From Thermofilum sp. (GTDB lineage: Archaea; Thermoproteota; Thermoprotei; Thermofilales; Thermofilaceae): a stretch of 64,000 nucleotides of DNA. The translations under genes and the position numbers were made by a program. Under the pieces are notes generated by a model that saw nothing but the letters and a program-made list of their open reading frames with translations, was not told the origin of the DNA and ran no database searches. Shown here piece by piece: positions 8,135 to 15,685 of this stretch (position 1 is its first letter; every line of letters starts with the position of its first letter). The DNA is taken from NCBI GenBank assembly GCA_038741495.1, contig JAVYKX010000002.1:1-64000 (forward strand), given 5' to 3'.

Positions 8135-8194
8135 AGCGTGCCAGCGCTTGACTCGAGAGGCGCGCGTGCGCCCCGAGGCGCTGAACGTCACGCT
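8135..8194 (-). ncRNA. Candidate structured small RNA with own promoter
   Basis: On the minus strand AGCGTG (8189-8194) pairs with CACGCT (8135-8140). Inside lie a second stem AGCGC/GCGCT and a third GGGCGC/GCGCC, separated by internal loops, giving a long single hairpin of 60 bases. A TATA-like GGTTTAAAAC (8213-8222) lies about 25 bases upstream of the 5' end. A pyrimidine-rich CTCTTTCTC follows the 3' side. The shape resembles single-hairpin H/ACA-like guides, but there is no ACA box. It may equally be a chance palindrome in GC-rich DNA. Confidence 0.3.
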
Positions 8195-8295
8195 CACCGG
8201 CTCCAAGCCGCAGTTTTAAACCTTCACCTCGCGCGGAGGCGCCGCGCTAGCCCCGGAGCACGAGAGAGAAAAAAGGAGGAATAGCTTGAGGGTTT

Positions 8296-8604
8296 TCAGC
8301 GCGGCAGGGCCTCCTCTAGTACCTGCTTAACTTTTTCCTCGAGAAGCTTCCCCGCGTGGAGGAAGGTCGCGCCCTCCTCTGTGACAACCCTCACGTCTTC
8401 CGGCGGGATAATGTTCCCAGCCCTCAGCGCCACCACCAACCCCTGGGGCCTAGGCCCCCGGGGAGAGCCCCCTATCCCGGGACGCGGCCGGGCTCTGCGC
8501 TCGGCCAAGTGCCCGGGGGCTCCGCGCGCGACGAGGGGCATACCGACCCCGCCGACCGGCGCTCCGGCGACGGCGCGCTGGGAGGCGGGCGAGCAGGCCG
8601 CCAC
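8296..8604 (-). pseudogene. Degenerate or fast-evolving gene inside repeat copy 1
   Basis: The open frame (GTG start, 102 residues) is unlike any family I recognise. Its C-terminal half looks protein-like: LVVALRAGNIIPPEDVRVVT, then an EEGATF segment and a KLLEEKVKQVLEE helix. The same part of copy 2 reads LVVASRAQHFIPAGEVKVVT, with synonymous and conservative changes, so this was coding in an ancestor. The N-terminal half is Arg/Ala/Pro/Gly-rich and its frame does not match copy 2. An ATG at 8620 shared by both copies lies in a different frame here. I read it as a decaying gene, but a short intact gene is possible. Confidence 0.45.
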
Positions 8605-8710
8605 GAGCAGCCGACCCCATGACGCCCGCCCCGGCCATCCCGCGAGGAGGTCGCGGGGCGGGCCCTCGGAGGCGAAAAGCCTATGAAGGGGGGAGTGATC
8701 CGGCGCGGAA
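8296..8710. repeat. GC-rich dispersed element, copy 1
   Basis: This block is about 70% G+C by eye, well above its surroundings, and aligns along its whole length with 18484-18925. The two share exact stretches such as GTGCCCGGGGGCTCCGCGCGCG, CATGACGCCCGC and GGCGACGG. The rightmost part (about 8651-8710) also aligns with 10579-10640. No terminal inverted repeats or target-site duplications were seen. It fills most of the 800-base gap between the UbiA gene and the gene at 8809; the rest of the gap holds only the candidate RNA at 8135-8194 and a TATA box. Confidence 0.75.
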
Positions 8711-8777
8711 CATTGGGGTTCATTTCATTTCTCGAAAAGAAGCAGAGTTGTTCAACGACCGGGCCAAAAAGTAAAGG

Positions 8778-8785
8778 TTTATAGT
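8778..8785 (+). promoter_or_regulatory. TATA box upstream of membrane protein gene
   Basis: TTTATAGT lies 24-31 bases before ATG 8809, so the transcript would be nearly leaderless. Confidence 0.65.
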
Positions 8786-8808
8786 AGCGGTAGTTCGTTC
8801 TTTGCTCG

Positions 8809-9153
8809 ATGGTGAGCAGAAAAGTAGCGGAGCTCCTTGAGCCGAAAGCGCTGGCGATCATAGCAGTCGCTGTTACTATAATGCTTTCCGCAGGCATCTT
8901 CTACGTTCTTTCGGAGAGGCCGCCGTTTTCTCTCGGAGTGCGCCTCGTCTACCCCGGAGGAGGTGCGCAGACGGTAAGCGAATTTTTTATAGTGGCTTTT
9001 CTCTACGCTATGGGCTTCGCGGGGCTCATGCTGATCTACGAAGCGCCTCGACACAGGTACAGGCGCAGCTTCATGATCTCCACTCTACTATCTGGAGCCG
9101 CTCTTCTCGTCATTTCCACGCTCTTGCTGCTGCTAGTTTACGGGATGAAGTGA
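8809..9153 (+). CDS. Small membrane protein with three transmembrane segments
   Basis: A 114-residue hydrophobic protein with predicted membrane segments at about 14-33, 59-79 and 88-113. A short loop holding LVYPGGGAQTVSEFF links the first two, and a basic APRHRYRRS links the last two. The arrangement, with a TV/TSxEFF entry to the second segment, loosely recalls the membrane part of OST3/OST6-type oligosaccharyltransferase subunits, but this is only an impression. It starts an apparent operon with the RecA-fold, RuvC-fold and zinc-ribbon genes that follow. Confidence 0.75.
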   Translation: MVSRKVAELLEPKALAIIAVAVTIMLSAGIFYVLSERPPFSLGVRLVYPGGGAQTVSEFFIVAFLYAMGFAGLMLIYEAPRHRYRRSFMISTLLSGAALLVISTLLLLLVYGMK

Positions 9154-9183
9154 GAGGAGTTCCTCCAGCACCGGAGGGTAAGA

Positions 9184-9795
9184 GTGGCAGTGCCCGAAAG
9201 CTTGAGAAGCGCCTTCAGAATTCTCGGTAGCCGCGGCTTGAAAGTACTCTATGGCCCACCCCTCTCGTGTAAGACCAGCCTCGCCCTCGCGTTCATTCAC
9301 TCCCGCGGGGAGAAACCAGCCACGTACGTTGGCCTCGGCAAGCACTACCGCACCGCTGAAGAGCTTAAAGGTTTCGTGAAAACTTACGGGATTCTGAACT
9401 TCAAGGAAGAGCTGGACTTCCTGCTGAGCTTACACTCAACCCTGAGGGAGGGAGAGTTCTTAGCGTACGATGGTTTCGGAGCCACACTGCTTCCTCTTCG
9501 GAGCGAGCTTAAAGAAAGCTCGGTAATTCGGCTGGCAATGCTTGTCGTTGCTCTTCTCAAAGTAGCTGCGCAGACCCATTCAGCCTCAGTTCTCGTGCTC
9601 ACAACAGAGACCGGTAAAAGTAGACCGCTGATGTTCAAGGCTCTCAGCAGTTACTCGGACTTGTTTATAAGGGTGCAGAGAGAGGAGAAAACACTTCAGC
9701 TAATTATGCAGCAACCCAACTTGCTTGAGCTCCATAGGGTTATCTTACCGCTCGACGAGATTTACCGCGCTATAGCACCCCTGAAGAAATATTGA
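9184..9795 (+). CDS. RecA/RadB-fold ATPase with altered Walker A
   Basis: A 203-residue protein with a RecA-superfamily look: a short N-terminal helix, then the P-loop GPPLSCKTS (residues 24-32), a hydrophobic strand ending in Asp (EFLAYDG, D96) as probable Walker B, and a strand SASVLVLTTE in the sensor position. The Gly that normally precedes the P-loop Lys is Cys29, so nucleotide binding may be altered. It lacks the N-terminal DNA-binding domain of RadA. Starts GTG 9184 and GTG 9190 are both possible. It lies 28 bases before a RuvC-like gene, which suggests a role in DNA recombination or repair (inference). Confidence 0.7.
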   Translation: MAVPESLRSAFRILGSRGLKVLYGPPLSCKTSLALAFIHSRGEKPATYVGLGKHYRTAEELKGFVKTYGILNFKEELDFLLSLHSTLREGEFLAYDGFGATLLPLRSELKESSVIRLAMLVVALLKVAAQTHSASVLVLTTETGKSRPLMFKALSSYSDLFIRVQREEKTLQLIMQQPNLLELHRVILPLDEIYRAIAPLKKY

Positions 9796-9823
9796 TCTAG
9801 CAAGCTGCTACGGAAAATCGCGG

Positions 9824-10363
9824 ATGCGCCTCAGCGTGCCTAGAGACTGCATTCACGGTAGGCGTGTTCTAGCCAGCATCATGCCGTACTTGATCGAGAA
9901 ACACTTTCTCGATGAAAGGGGTGAAGAGCTTTACTTGCCGTGCGATATCCTGGATGAGCGTTTTGCACACGTGCTAGTGCCACTCTACATTGATGCTTTG
10001 CGGTTAGGAGTGAAGCTCGTCGAGGTCGGCGTGGATCCTGGTACTGCGAGGTGCGGTATAGCGCTAGCCATCGGCGAGGAAGTGATTGCGACTTTTACCT
10101 TACCGCAGCAAGCTCTCGCCGACTTTCTAGGCATTCTGAAGCGCTACTTCGAGATGAGACTTTACTGGGGAGGAGCTATCGAGCCGGAAGAGACAATCGT
10201 GGAGGGAATCTCAGATGTAGTCCACGTTAGCGAGAAAGATCTTCCCCTCGTAAAGCTGGAGCACTGTGGCTCCAGTGATCACGAAAGGGACGCTGTGAGA
10301 ATTCTCGTTAAAGGACGATTAAAGCTGGCGAACGCGAAGCTGAGAGAAGAAATAAAGGATTAA
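9824..10363 (+). CDS. RuvC/YqgF-fold (RNase H-like) nuclease candidate
   Basis: A 179-residue protein whose middle begins with VGVDPGTARCGIA, the first strand of RuvC/YqgF-type RNase H folds with catalytic Asp71. The second acid fits Glu127 in ETIVEGIS, and the last fits the helix SSDHERDAVRIL (D152/D156). All acids needed for two-metal catalysis therefore seem present. An extra N-terminal domain of about 65 residues is not recognisable. It is not the archaeal Hjc resolvase family. Its context, after a RecA-fold ATPase and before a zinc ribbon, fits Holliday-junction or nucleic-acid processing, but the activity is unproven. Confidence 0.7.
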   Translation: MRLSVPRDCIHGRRVLASIMPYLIEKHFLDERGEELYLPCDILDERFAHVLVPLYIDALRLGVKLVEVGVDPGTARCGIALAIGEEVIATFTLPQQALADFLGILKRYFEMRLYWGGAIEPEETIVEGISDVVHVSEKDLPLVKLEHCGSSDHERDAVRILVKGRLKLANAKLREEIKD

Positions 10364-10398
10364 AAGCTTAAAGCGAGGTTTTCGAGTATAGATGCGGA

Positions 10399-10578
10399 AT
10401 GTTCACTGTGAAGTGCGAGAAGTGCGGGTTTGTATTTTATAAGGGGGCAAAGCCTCCCACTCTCTACCGTATCTACGTGCAGTACGGAGGCAGGTGCCCC
10501 AGGTGTGGGCGGGAAATAGGTTGGGTGCCGAAGGAGATAGAAGTAGAGCATAAGAGAAAAGTTCAGATGAAGAAGTAG
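10399..10578 (+). CDS. Small zinc-ribbon protein
   Basis: A 59-residue gene with a clear zinc ribbon: C6-x2-C9 (KCEKCGF) and C33-x2-C36 (CPRCGRE). A Tyr-rich strand pair (YRIYVQYGG) lies between them and a basic tail (HKRKVQMKK) ends it. An ATG at 10392 is in another frame. The knuckle spacing resembles RPA-like or transcription-type ribbons, but I cannot name the family. It closes the apparent cluster with the RecA-like and RuvC-like genes. Confidence 0.75.
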   Translation: MFTVKCEKCGFVFYKGAKPPTLYRIYVQYGGRCPRCGREIGWVPKEIEVEHKRKVQMKK

Positions 10579-10640
10579 TCAGGGCGGGCCCCAGAGGCCC
10601 GCGACGGCCGAAGGGGAAGATGAGCACCGGCGCGGATCAC
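10579..10640. repeat. Tail fragment of the GC-rich dispersed element
   Basis: The segment containing CCAGAGGCCCGCGACGGCC, AAGGGGAA and CCGGCGCGGA aligns with the right ends of copy 1 (8651-8710) and copy 2 (about 18866-18925). Only this tail, about 60 bases, is present here, directly after the zinc-ribbon stop codon. Its conserved core can form the short stem GGCC/GGCC. Confidence 0.5.
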
Positions 10641-10674
10641 GTGGATCCGACAGAGCTACGCCGAGAGCGCTATG

Positions 10675-10684
10675 CTTTTAAAGC
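10675..10684 (+). promoter_or_regulatory. TATA box of uL16 operon
   Basis: CTTTTAAAGC, with an inferred transcript start near 10706 and ATG at 10728. Confidence 0.6.
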
Positions 10685-10727
10685 TGCTGGCGTGTTTCGT
10701 GCGGGTACTGCGCTTCGGTGATGCGAG

Positions 10728-11276
10728 ATGCCGCTGAGACCTGGAAGGTGCTACAGGCACTTCGGCACACCACCTTACACTAGGCTAGAGTACATAAAGA
10801 GCAACCCGCCTGTACTCGTGCCAAAATTCGACCTAGGTAACCCACGTGGTAGTTTTGACACAGTATTGAAGCTCGTCGTAGAGAAAGCTGGCCAGATCCG
10901 GGCCAATGCCCTTGAGGCGGCGCGCCAGCACGCTAACAAGTTCTTGTCAGCAAAGCTCGGAGATTCGAGCTACTTTATGCGGATCGCAGTCTATCCCCAC
11001 CATATCCTGCGCGAGAACAAAATGATGGCAATGGCAGGCGCGGACCGACTGCAAGATGGGATGAGACTATCCTTCGGCACCCCTATCGGCAGAGCCGCGC
11101 GTGTGCGAAGTGGTCAGGCTGTAATACTGGTTTTCGTGAGCGAGAAGAATGTGGAGACCGCTAAGGAAGCGCTCAGGCGCGCGGCCTCGAAGCTGCCGCT
11201 GCCTACGAGGATAGTTGTGGAGAAGGTATCAGGAGCTCAAGGAGAAGGGGCCGTGATTGATGCCGCAAGCACCTAG
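10728..11276 (+). CDS. rpl10e: Ribosomal protein uL16 (archaeal L10e)
   Basis: Large-subunit protein near the tRNA acceptor sites. Family marks are MPLRPGRCYR, the FDLGN segment, YFMRIAVYPHHILRENKMMAMAGADRLQDGM, here noted as YPHHILRENKM and ADRLQDGMR, and the C-terminal LPLPTRIVVEKV. Length (182) is normal. Its last 17 bases overlap the start of the downstream DUF2192-type gene, so the two are probably co-transcribed. Confidence 0.96.
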   Translation: MPLRPGRCYRHFGTPPYTRLEYIKSNPPVLVPKFDLGNPRGSFDTVLKLVVEKAGQIRANALEAARQHANKFLSAKLGDSSYFMRIAVYPHHILRENKMMAMAGADRLQDGMRLSFGTPIGRAARVRSGQAVILVFVSEKNVETAKEALRRAASKLPLPTRIVVEKVSGAQGEGAVIDAAST

Positions 11277-12027
11277 CTACCACAAGGAAAGGTTAGAAGC
11301 GGCTGTTGAAATTTGGGGAGAAATTCTCAACGGGTCTGTGACCACTCGCGAGCAGCTTGCAGAGCTATTGCGGCAAGTGTACACTTCCTTAGATATTGAG
11401 CCAATACGGGGAAAAACTAAGATTGACATCTACGATAAAGAGCTTGCCACAGTCTTCCTAGTAGGTAAGTACGGCCTAGGATTAGAGGAAGAGCTCGAGA
11501 AGTACCAGCACTTATTCAGCGTGGAGATTGCGGCCAGCCGAGTTCTAGAGAACATTCTTAACGGAGATGACCCTCGGAAGGCCCTAGCTGAGCACTTCTA
11601 CAGGGTTGATGAGAACGCAGTTTTTCGCGTGCTCAGGCTAGCGATGACCGCTAACGTGCTAAATTATATGAGCGAGGAGCAGTTTCTCAAAGTTCTGCAG
11701 AAGTTTGAAGCCAGCTTTCCGGAATACTCTTCAAACTTCTTGGGTTTCAAAAGATTCTACATAGCGTATAAGCTGGCCGAGAGCATAGCTCGCGGTGATG
11801 TAAGAAACAGAATCGAGAAAGAAGCCCTGAAGCATGCGTTGTGTTTAAGGTTGGGTACGGAAAAAGCCGCACCTCCCGATTGGTTAGTTCGCGAAGTCGC
11901 CGTAAAAGTTCTGCGCGTACCCGAGCATAGAGCTAACGACTCTCTAAGCATGTCTAGAGAGGAGCAGAAGCATAGAGGAGGTTTTAGAGAGCGGAGAACA
12001 AGACGGGCTGCCGAGCAATCCGGGTAA
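11260..12027 (+). CDS. Crenarchaeal conserved protein (DUF2192-like)
   Basis: A mostly helical protein of about 255 residues resembling the crenarchaeal DUF2192 family; no catalytic motif is visible. Notable segments are YHKERLEAAVEIWGEILNG at the start, TKIDIYDKELATVFLVGKYG, and a run of helices ending in a highly basic tail (FRERRTRRAAEQSG). I chose ATG 11260; the TTG just before it is less likely. It overlaps the end of the uL16 gene and ends where the eS26 promoter begins, so a ribosome-linked role is conceivable. Confidence 0.65.
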   Translation: MPQAPSYHKERLEAAVEIWGEILNGSVTTREQLAELLRQVYTSLDIEPIRGKTKIDIYDKELATVFLVGKYGLGLEEELEKYQHLFSVEIAASRVLENILNGDDPRKALAEHFYRVDENAVFRVLRLAMTANVLNYMSEEQFLKVLQKFEASFPEYSSNFLGFKRFYIAYKLAESIARGDVRNRIEKEALKHALCLRLGTEKAAPPDWLVREVAVKVLRVPEHRANDSLSMSREEQKHRGGFRERRTRRAAEQSG

Positions 12028-12038
12028 GCTTTTTAAGC
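12028..12038 (+). promoter_or_regulatory. TATA box of eS26
   Basis: GCTTTTTAAGC, immediately after the stop of the preceding gene and 28-38 bases before the eS26 ATG. Confidence 0.65.
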
Positions 12039-12065
12039 AGAGACGAGGGTTGATGCGGGCGTTTC

Positions 12066-12362
12066 ATGCCTAAGAAGAGGAAGAGCAGGGGTAGGCATAA
12101 AGGAGGAAAAGGCAAGGAGGATATCGTGCAGTGCGACGAGTGTGGAGCTCTGCTCCCCAGATCAAAGGCAGTGAAGATGACGAAGCCCGTCACACCTCTC
12201 GACCCTCAGCTCGCTAAAGAGCTGCGCGATAAGGGGGCTGTGATACCACAGTACACAGTCACGAAGTACCTCTGTTTAAGGTGCGCGATTCACAGAGGAA
12301 TAATCAAGATAAGACCAGAGGACGAGCGGAAAAAGGTAAAGATGCGCTTCGAGTTCTTCTGA
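12066..12362 (+). CDS. rps26e: Ribosomal protein eS26
   Basis: Small-subunit protein that lines the mRNA exit channel. The product begins with the basic PKKRKSRGRHKGGKGK and has two zinc knuckles, CDECG and CLRC, followed by HRGIIKIRPEDERK. Length (98) is normal. It is followed after three bases by TrmY. Confidence 0.95.
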   Translation: MPKKRKSRGRHKGGKGKEDIVQCDECGALLPRSKAVKMTKPVTPLDPQLAKELRDKGAVIPQYTVTKYLCLRCAIHRGIIKIRPEDERKKVKMRFEFF

Positions 12363-12365
12363 TGA

Positions 12366-12980
12366 ATGACCATCGCAGTGAAGCGTGTCTTCGTTCTGCA
12401 CTCGAATACCGGAGTCACGGCACCTACTTTCACTGAAGCGTCTCTAGCGACCGAAGGGGGCCGTATGGACGTCGTAGCCCGCTCGCTGATCAGCGCGCTC
12501 TATGACACAGGAAGGCCTAGACGAGACACGCTTTTCATTGCCGTGCTGCACGGACCTCCAACGCCTCCTTTAGCGATATACTTGAGGCCCTGGCTCCAGG
12601 CGGAGCGGAAACCCAGCGAGAGGGAGGCTGGGGCACACCTACTGCGGGTATTAAAAGGAGCAAAGGCTCATGCGTCTGAAGTAAAGCGGGAGGAGACAAT
12701 AGAAGCTGTGCGCAGCCTTAAGAAGCTCGGCTACCGGATCCACTTGATGTTAGAGAGAGGAGACGATATTAGAGGTGTGCGTCTCGAAGAGGGGAATGTC
12801 TTCGTTTTGGGCGACCACATAGGGTTTCCGGAGGAGGTTCAGGAGGAGCTGGAGTCGGAGTGTGATGAAGTTATTAGCCTTGGAAAGGTATCTTACCTCG
12901 CCAGTCACTGCATACTCTACCTTCACGAGATACTCGACCGCTTTGAACAGTTCGAGAGGTACCGGGCCCCTTCTACCTGA
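12366..12980 (+). CDS. trmY: tRNA (pseudouridine54-N1)-methyltransferase TrmY
   Basis: SPOUT-class enzyme that makes N1-methylpseudouridine at position 54 of archaeal tRNAs. Family marks are the N-terminal FVLHSNTG, FIAVLHGPPTPPLAIYL, and the C-terminal knot residues FVLGDHIGFPEE and ISLGKVSYLASHCI. Length (204) fits. It follows eS26 with hardly a gap and should share its promoter. Confidence 0.93.
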   Translation: MTIAVKRVFVLHSNTGVTAPTFTEASLATEGGRMDVVARSLISALYDTGRPRRDTLFIAVLHGPPTPPLAIYLRPWLQAERKPSEREAGAHLLRVLKGAKAHASEVKREETIEAVRSLKKLGYRIHLMLERGDDIRGVRLEEGNVFVLGDHIGFPEEVQEELESECDEVISLGKVSYLASHCILYLHEILDRFEQFERYRAPST

Positions 12981-13008
12981 GGGGCTGACCGGGCATTCTT
13001 CGACCTCT

Positions 13009-14784
13009 TCACACCACTGTAGATTCAGGAACGTATAGCAGCGCTCTGCGGACCAAGGGTTCCACTCGAACCGATTGGCAGCGCGGGCAGCGCAGTGCAG
13101 CTTTCCCGAAAATGTTGCCGCAGGTTCTGCAGTACTTAAGGCCGGTAGCAGTCACTGTAAATAGCTTTACACCGCTGTTCTCGAGGAGCTCGGCCATACG
13201 CCGCAGCTGCACCGCACTGATAGAGTCTGCTTTCACCTCTAGAACGCTTAGAGTGCTGCCGATCCTTAGGCTGGCGAGACTCTCGAGAGATAGCAGTTCT
13301 TCAAAGCGCCGGCCTCCCCTAAACGGAGATAGAGGGTCTAGGGTTCTATCCCCCACCCCAAAGAACTCGGGGTTTACAGCTTCAGGTGGTGCATAAAAAG
13401 TAATGTCGACGCTTAGCTCGTCAACGACCTGCTTTATCTTCTTGCTCGACAGCTCGACAAGCTCCCGAGCCCACTCCGCCAGTTGATAGGCGTATACGTC
13501 GGGCTTTGAAGCGCCCGCAGGAAGCCCCCTGCCTAGGAAGCCTTCCTCCACATCTACAAGCGACACTTGCGCGCGAAAAATCGGTTTTTCAGGGAGCGAT
13601 TCCGCTAAGTAGGCCAGCGATGCGCTGGCTATCTTCTTCAATCTCAGGAATAGGCCCCCAACTTTGGAGATTACTTTCTCGAGAAGCTCCAAAGGGTTTT
13701 TCCCAAGCCTTTCAGCCCTGCGAACTACCTGGTAGATAGATACCGTGCACGCTCCTAAGTGCACCTGGACGTCTTCTTTAATGCTCCAAGTTAACATCTG
13801 CGAAGACGGGATGAGATCCTGGAAGCTGAAAAGAACAGCCGTACCCCCATTTAGCGCCCGAGCTATGTACTGTGCACTATCACCCTCTAGATCAGCGGAA
13901 CTTCGAAGGCGAACAGCGAGCAAGAGGCTTCTGAGCGTTTGCGTCCTAAAACCCTCCTCTCGGGATATTTCGGGAAATGCTTCAGTGTCTAGAATAAGCG
14001 ATACGAAAAGGTAGCGGGAAAGCGCCAGCAAGGCCTCCAACATCTCTCTTGATGAATCCTCGGTAACCCTCACTACAACCTCCCGGAGGGGGAGAGAGCT
14101 CCCTACAATTTCCCGGAGGAAACTGCTGCCGAGCGAGGGCACGTACGTGGCTAAGACGCCTGAATCCGGCGATGTGAATAAGTTTACCAGCCTGAGGGAA
14201 GCAAAATCTAGGAGACCGCACTCGCTGAGCAGTTGAATTGCACCTGCCGATGCCTCTAGCTCCATGCCTGAAGCATGCTTTACCGCTCTTTCTCCAGCCG
14301 GTGAACACCCTTCCTTCAGAGCGTTGGCGCTTAAGACGATAGCAGCTAGCTGTGCCGGTATGAGAGTTCCATGCTGAGAAAGGTCTTCGAGAGTTTTTGC
14401 TACGACTTTAACTCTCTTAGACCTTGCCCCAGGTTCCTTCAGGGGGCAGGATTCTGCCGCTAATTGATCGAGGTAAACTTTCAAGGGTTTAAGAGTGCCT
14501 AGGCTGTTGACAACCAGCAATTCGTTCTCCTCTGCTAGAAAATCGATCTCGAGCTCGAGTATTAATCTCAGCGCTTTGTGACCCCTAGGAGAGAGCAGAT
14601 ACAGGTCATCTGCCTGCGTGACGAGGCCGGCTTCCCTTAACTGCTTTAAGTGATATGCAAGCTGCTCGGGACTGGCTCCTACCTCTTGTGCTATAGCTGA
14701 TAACTTCTTGCCCCCCCTGCTCAGCGCTTTAAGCACGTTTACGCGGATGGGGCTTGCTAGAGCGTGAAGCACGTCGAGCACCAC
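13009..14784 (-). CDS. ArsR-type HTH fused to NrdD-like domain lacking the radical site
   Basis: Residues 1-70 form a winged helix of the ArsR kind (ALASPIRVNVLKALSRGG, VGASPEQLAYHLKQL). The remaining 500 residues resemble the anaerobic ribonucleotide reductase NrdD, most clearly in the C-terminal zinc ribbon with C552, C555, C566 and C569 (YCRTCGNIFGK, RCPRCQS). The glycyl-radical loop that ends true NrdD is absent: the chain stops 22 residues after the last Cys. It is therefore probably a nucleotide-sensing transcription regulator, not an enzyme (inference). No nrdG activase gene is nearby. It is a monocistronic gene facing right-hand neighbours. Confidence 0.8.
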   Translation of the reverse strand: MVLDVLHALASPIRVNVLKALSRGGKKLSAIAQEVGASPEQLAYHLKQLREAGLVTQADDLYLLSPRGHKALRLILELEIDFLAEENELLVVNSLGTLKPLKVYLDQLAAESCPLKEPGARSKRVKVVAKTLEDLSQHGTLIPAQLAAIVLSANALKEGCSPAGERAVKHASGMELEASAGAIQLLSECGLLDFASLRLVNLFTSPDSGVLATYVPSLGSSFLREIVGSSLPLREVVVRVTEDSSREMLEALLALSRYLFVSLILDTEAFPEISREEGFRTQTLRSLLLAVRLRSSADLEGDSAQYIARALNGGTAVLFSFQDLIPSSQMLTWSIKEDVQVHLGACTVSIYQVVRRAERLGKNPLELLEKVISKVGGLFLRLKKIASASLAYLAESLPEKPIFRAQVSLVDVEEGFLGRGLPAGASKPDVYAYQLAEWARELVELSSKKIKQVVDELSVDITFYAPPEAVNPEFFGVGDRTLDPLSPFRGGRRFEELLSLESLASLRIGSTLSVLEVKADSISAVQLRRMAELLENSGVKLFTVTATGLKYCRTCGNIFGKAALRCPRCQSVRVEPLVRRALLYVPESTVV

Positions 14785-14941
14785 ACTGAGCTCAGGGTAT
14801 ATGGCATGAGTGGAAAAAAGAGCGTTTCGCGCTAGAGAAACCCTCTAGTTTGAGAAGAAGAATCTCAACATATTACTCTCATCACTCGGAGCAGCGCTAA
14901 ATGTTCAGCTAATCCTTAGAGTAGCCTAACGGGAAGAGGTG

Positions 14942-15319
14942 ATGAAGCCGGAAGTTTATAGGAATTACAACGAATTTTCCGCACTAGTCGTGAACACGCT
15001 CTTAGATATGGTGAGGAGAACGAAGGGTAGCGTCGTGACGTTTAATCCCAAGAAGGTAGCCGTCCTCGCGGGAATAGACACGCACCCCGTCGTCTTAACG
15101 CTAGTTAAGGATGTTATAGAGAGACTTCGCGAAAAGGGGCTCGTCACAGTGTTCGGTAGAAGCAAACACGGTATCAAGTACGCAGTACATAAAGAAAGCC
15201 CTCTGTGGTCCTTAGCCAAGGAGGGTTTCTCGGTATCGCCGTCCAACCCCTTCGACTTCGACAATCTGCTTCTCAAGGTTCGCGTGAGAGGCAGGTTCAA
15301 AAGCCAGGCAACCTATTAA
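14942..15319 (+). CDS. Predicted winged-helix archaeal protein, function unknown
   Basis: A 125-residue basic protein. Helices FSALVVNTLLDMVRR, PKKVAVLAGIDTHPVVLTLVK and DVIERLREKGLVTVFGRSK, followed by a hairpin GIKYAVHKESP, look like a winged helix. A C-terminal strand pair (LLLKVRVRGRFK) follows. ATG 14942 is chosen over GTG 14939 because GAGGTG provides a ribosome-binding site. It is followed by another unknown gene and then Trm14. Whether it binds DNA or RNA cannot be told. Confidence 0.6.
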   Translation: MKPEVYRNYNEFSALVVNTLLDMVRRTKGSVVTFNPKKVAVLAGIDTHPVVLTLVKDVIERLREKGLVTVFGRSKHGIKYAVHKESPLWSLAKEGFSVSPSNPFDFDNLLLKVRVRGRFKSQATY

Positions 15320-15350
15320 TCACGTTCTTCTGACGAAAAGTAGGAGCCCC

Positions 15351-15677
15351 GTGGAGACCTTCGTAAGGAGGGTTTTGAAGCTGGCGGAAGCGGCGGCAGC
15401 TGCAGCGGGCTTGAAATCCCCGAACGTAAGCGTCGTTAGAGTGCTTGAAAAGGATCCTGGCTTTAAGCTGGACCTGGTAAAAGTGACCGAGGGGGCCTTT
15501 ATCGAGCCGGCCTCTATGTCTATCTACGTCGTGAGAGCGACACCGGACTTGACCGTTTTGAGGATCGCGGCAGCGTACTACGCGCTAGCAATGCTGGAAA
15601 CTTTCGGCTTCTTAGATGTCGAGAAAGCCGCCAGCATGGCTCGGGAGACTTATTACCGGCTGCTCGTACGTCTTTAG
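15351..15677 (+). CDS. Conserved small protein, function unknown
   Basis: A 108-residue protein with a GTG start, predicted alpha-beta. It has an Ala-rich first helix (RRVLKLAEAAAAAAG), a hydrophobic middle containing LKSPNVSVVRVLEKDPG and MSIYVVRATPDLTVLRIAAA, and a C-terminal helical pair. No motif is recognised. It lies eight bases upstream of the Trm14 gene and probably shares its transcript with that gene and the winged-helix gene before it. Confidence 0.6.
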   Translation: METFVRRVLKLAEAAAAAAGLKSPNVSVVRVLEKDPGFKLDLVKVTEGAFIEPASMSIYVVRATPDLTVLRIAAAYYALAMLETFGFLDVEKAASMARETYYRLLVRL

Positions 15678-15685
15678 GTGGCGGA

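Noticed and set aside
8450-8638. Second minus-strand frame in repeat copy 1
   Set aside because: Arg-rich frame without similarity at protein level to copy 2 in the same frame; likely a by-product of high GC.
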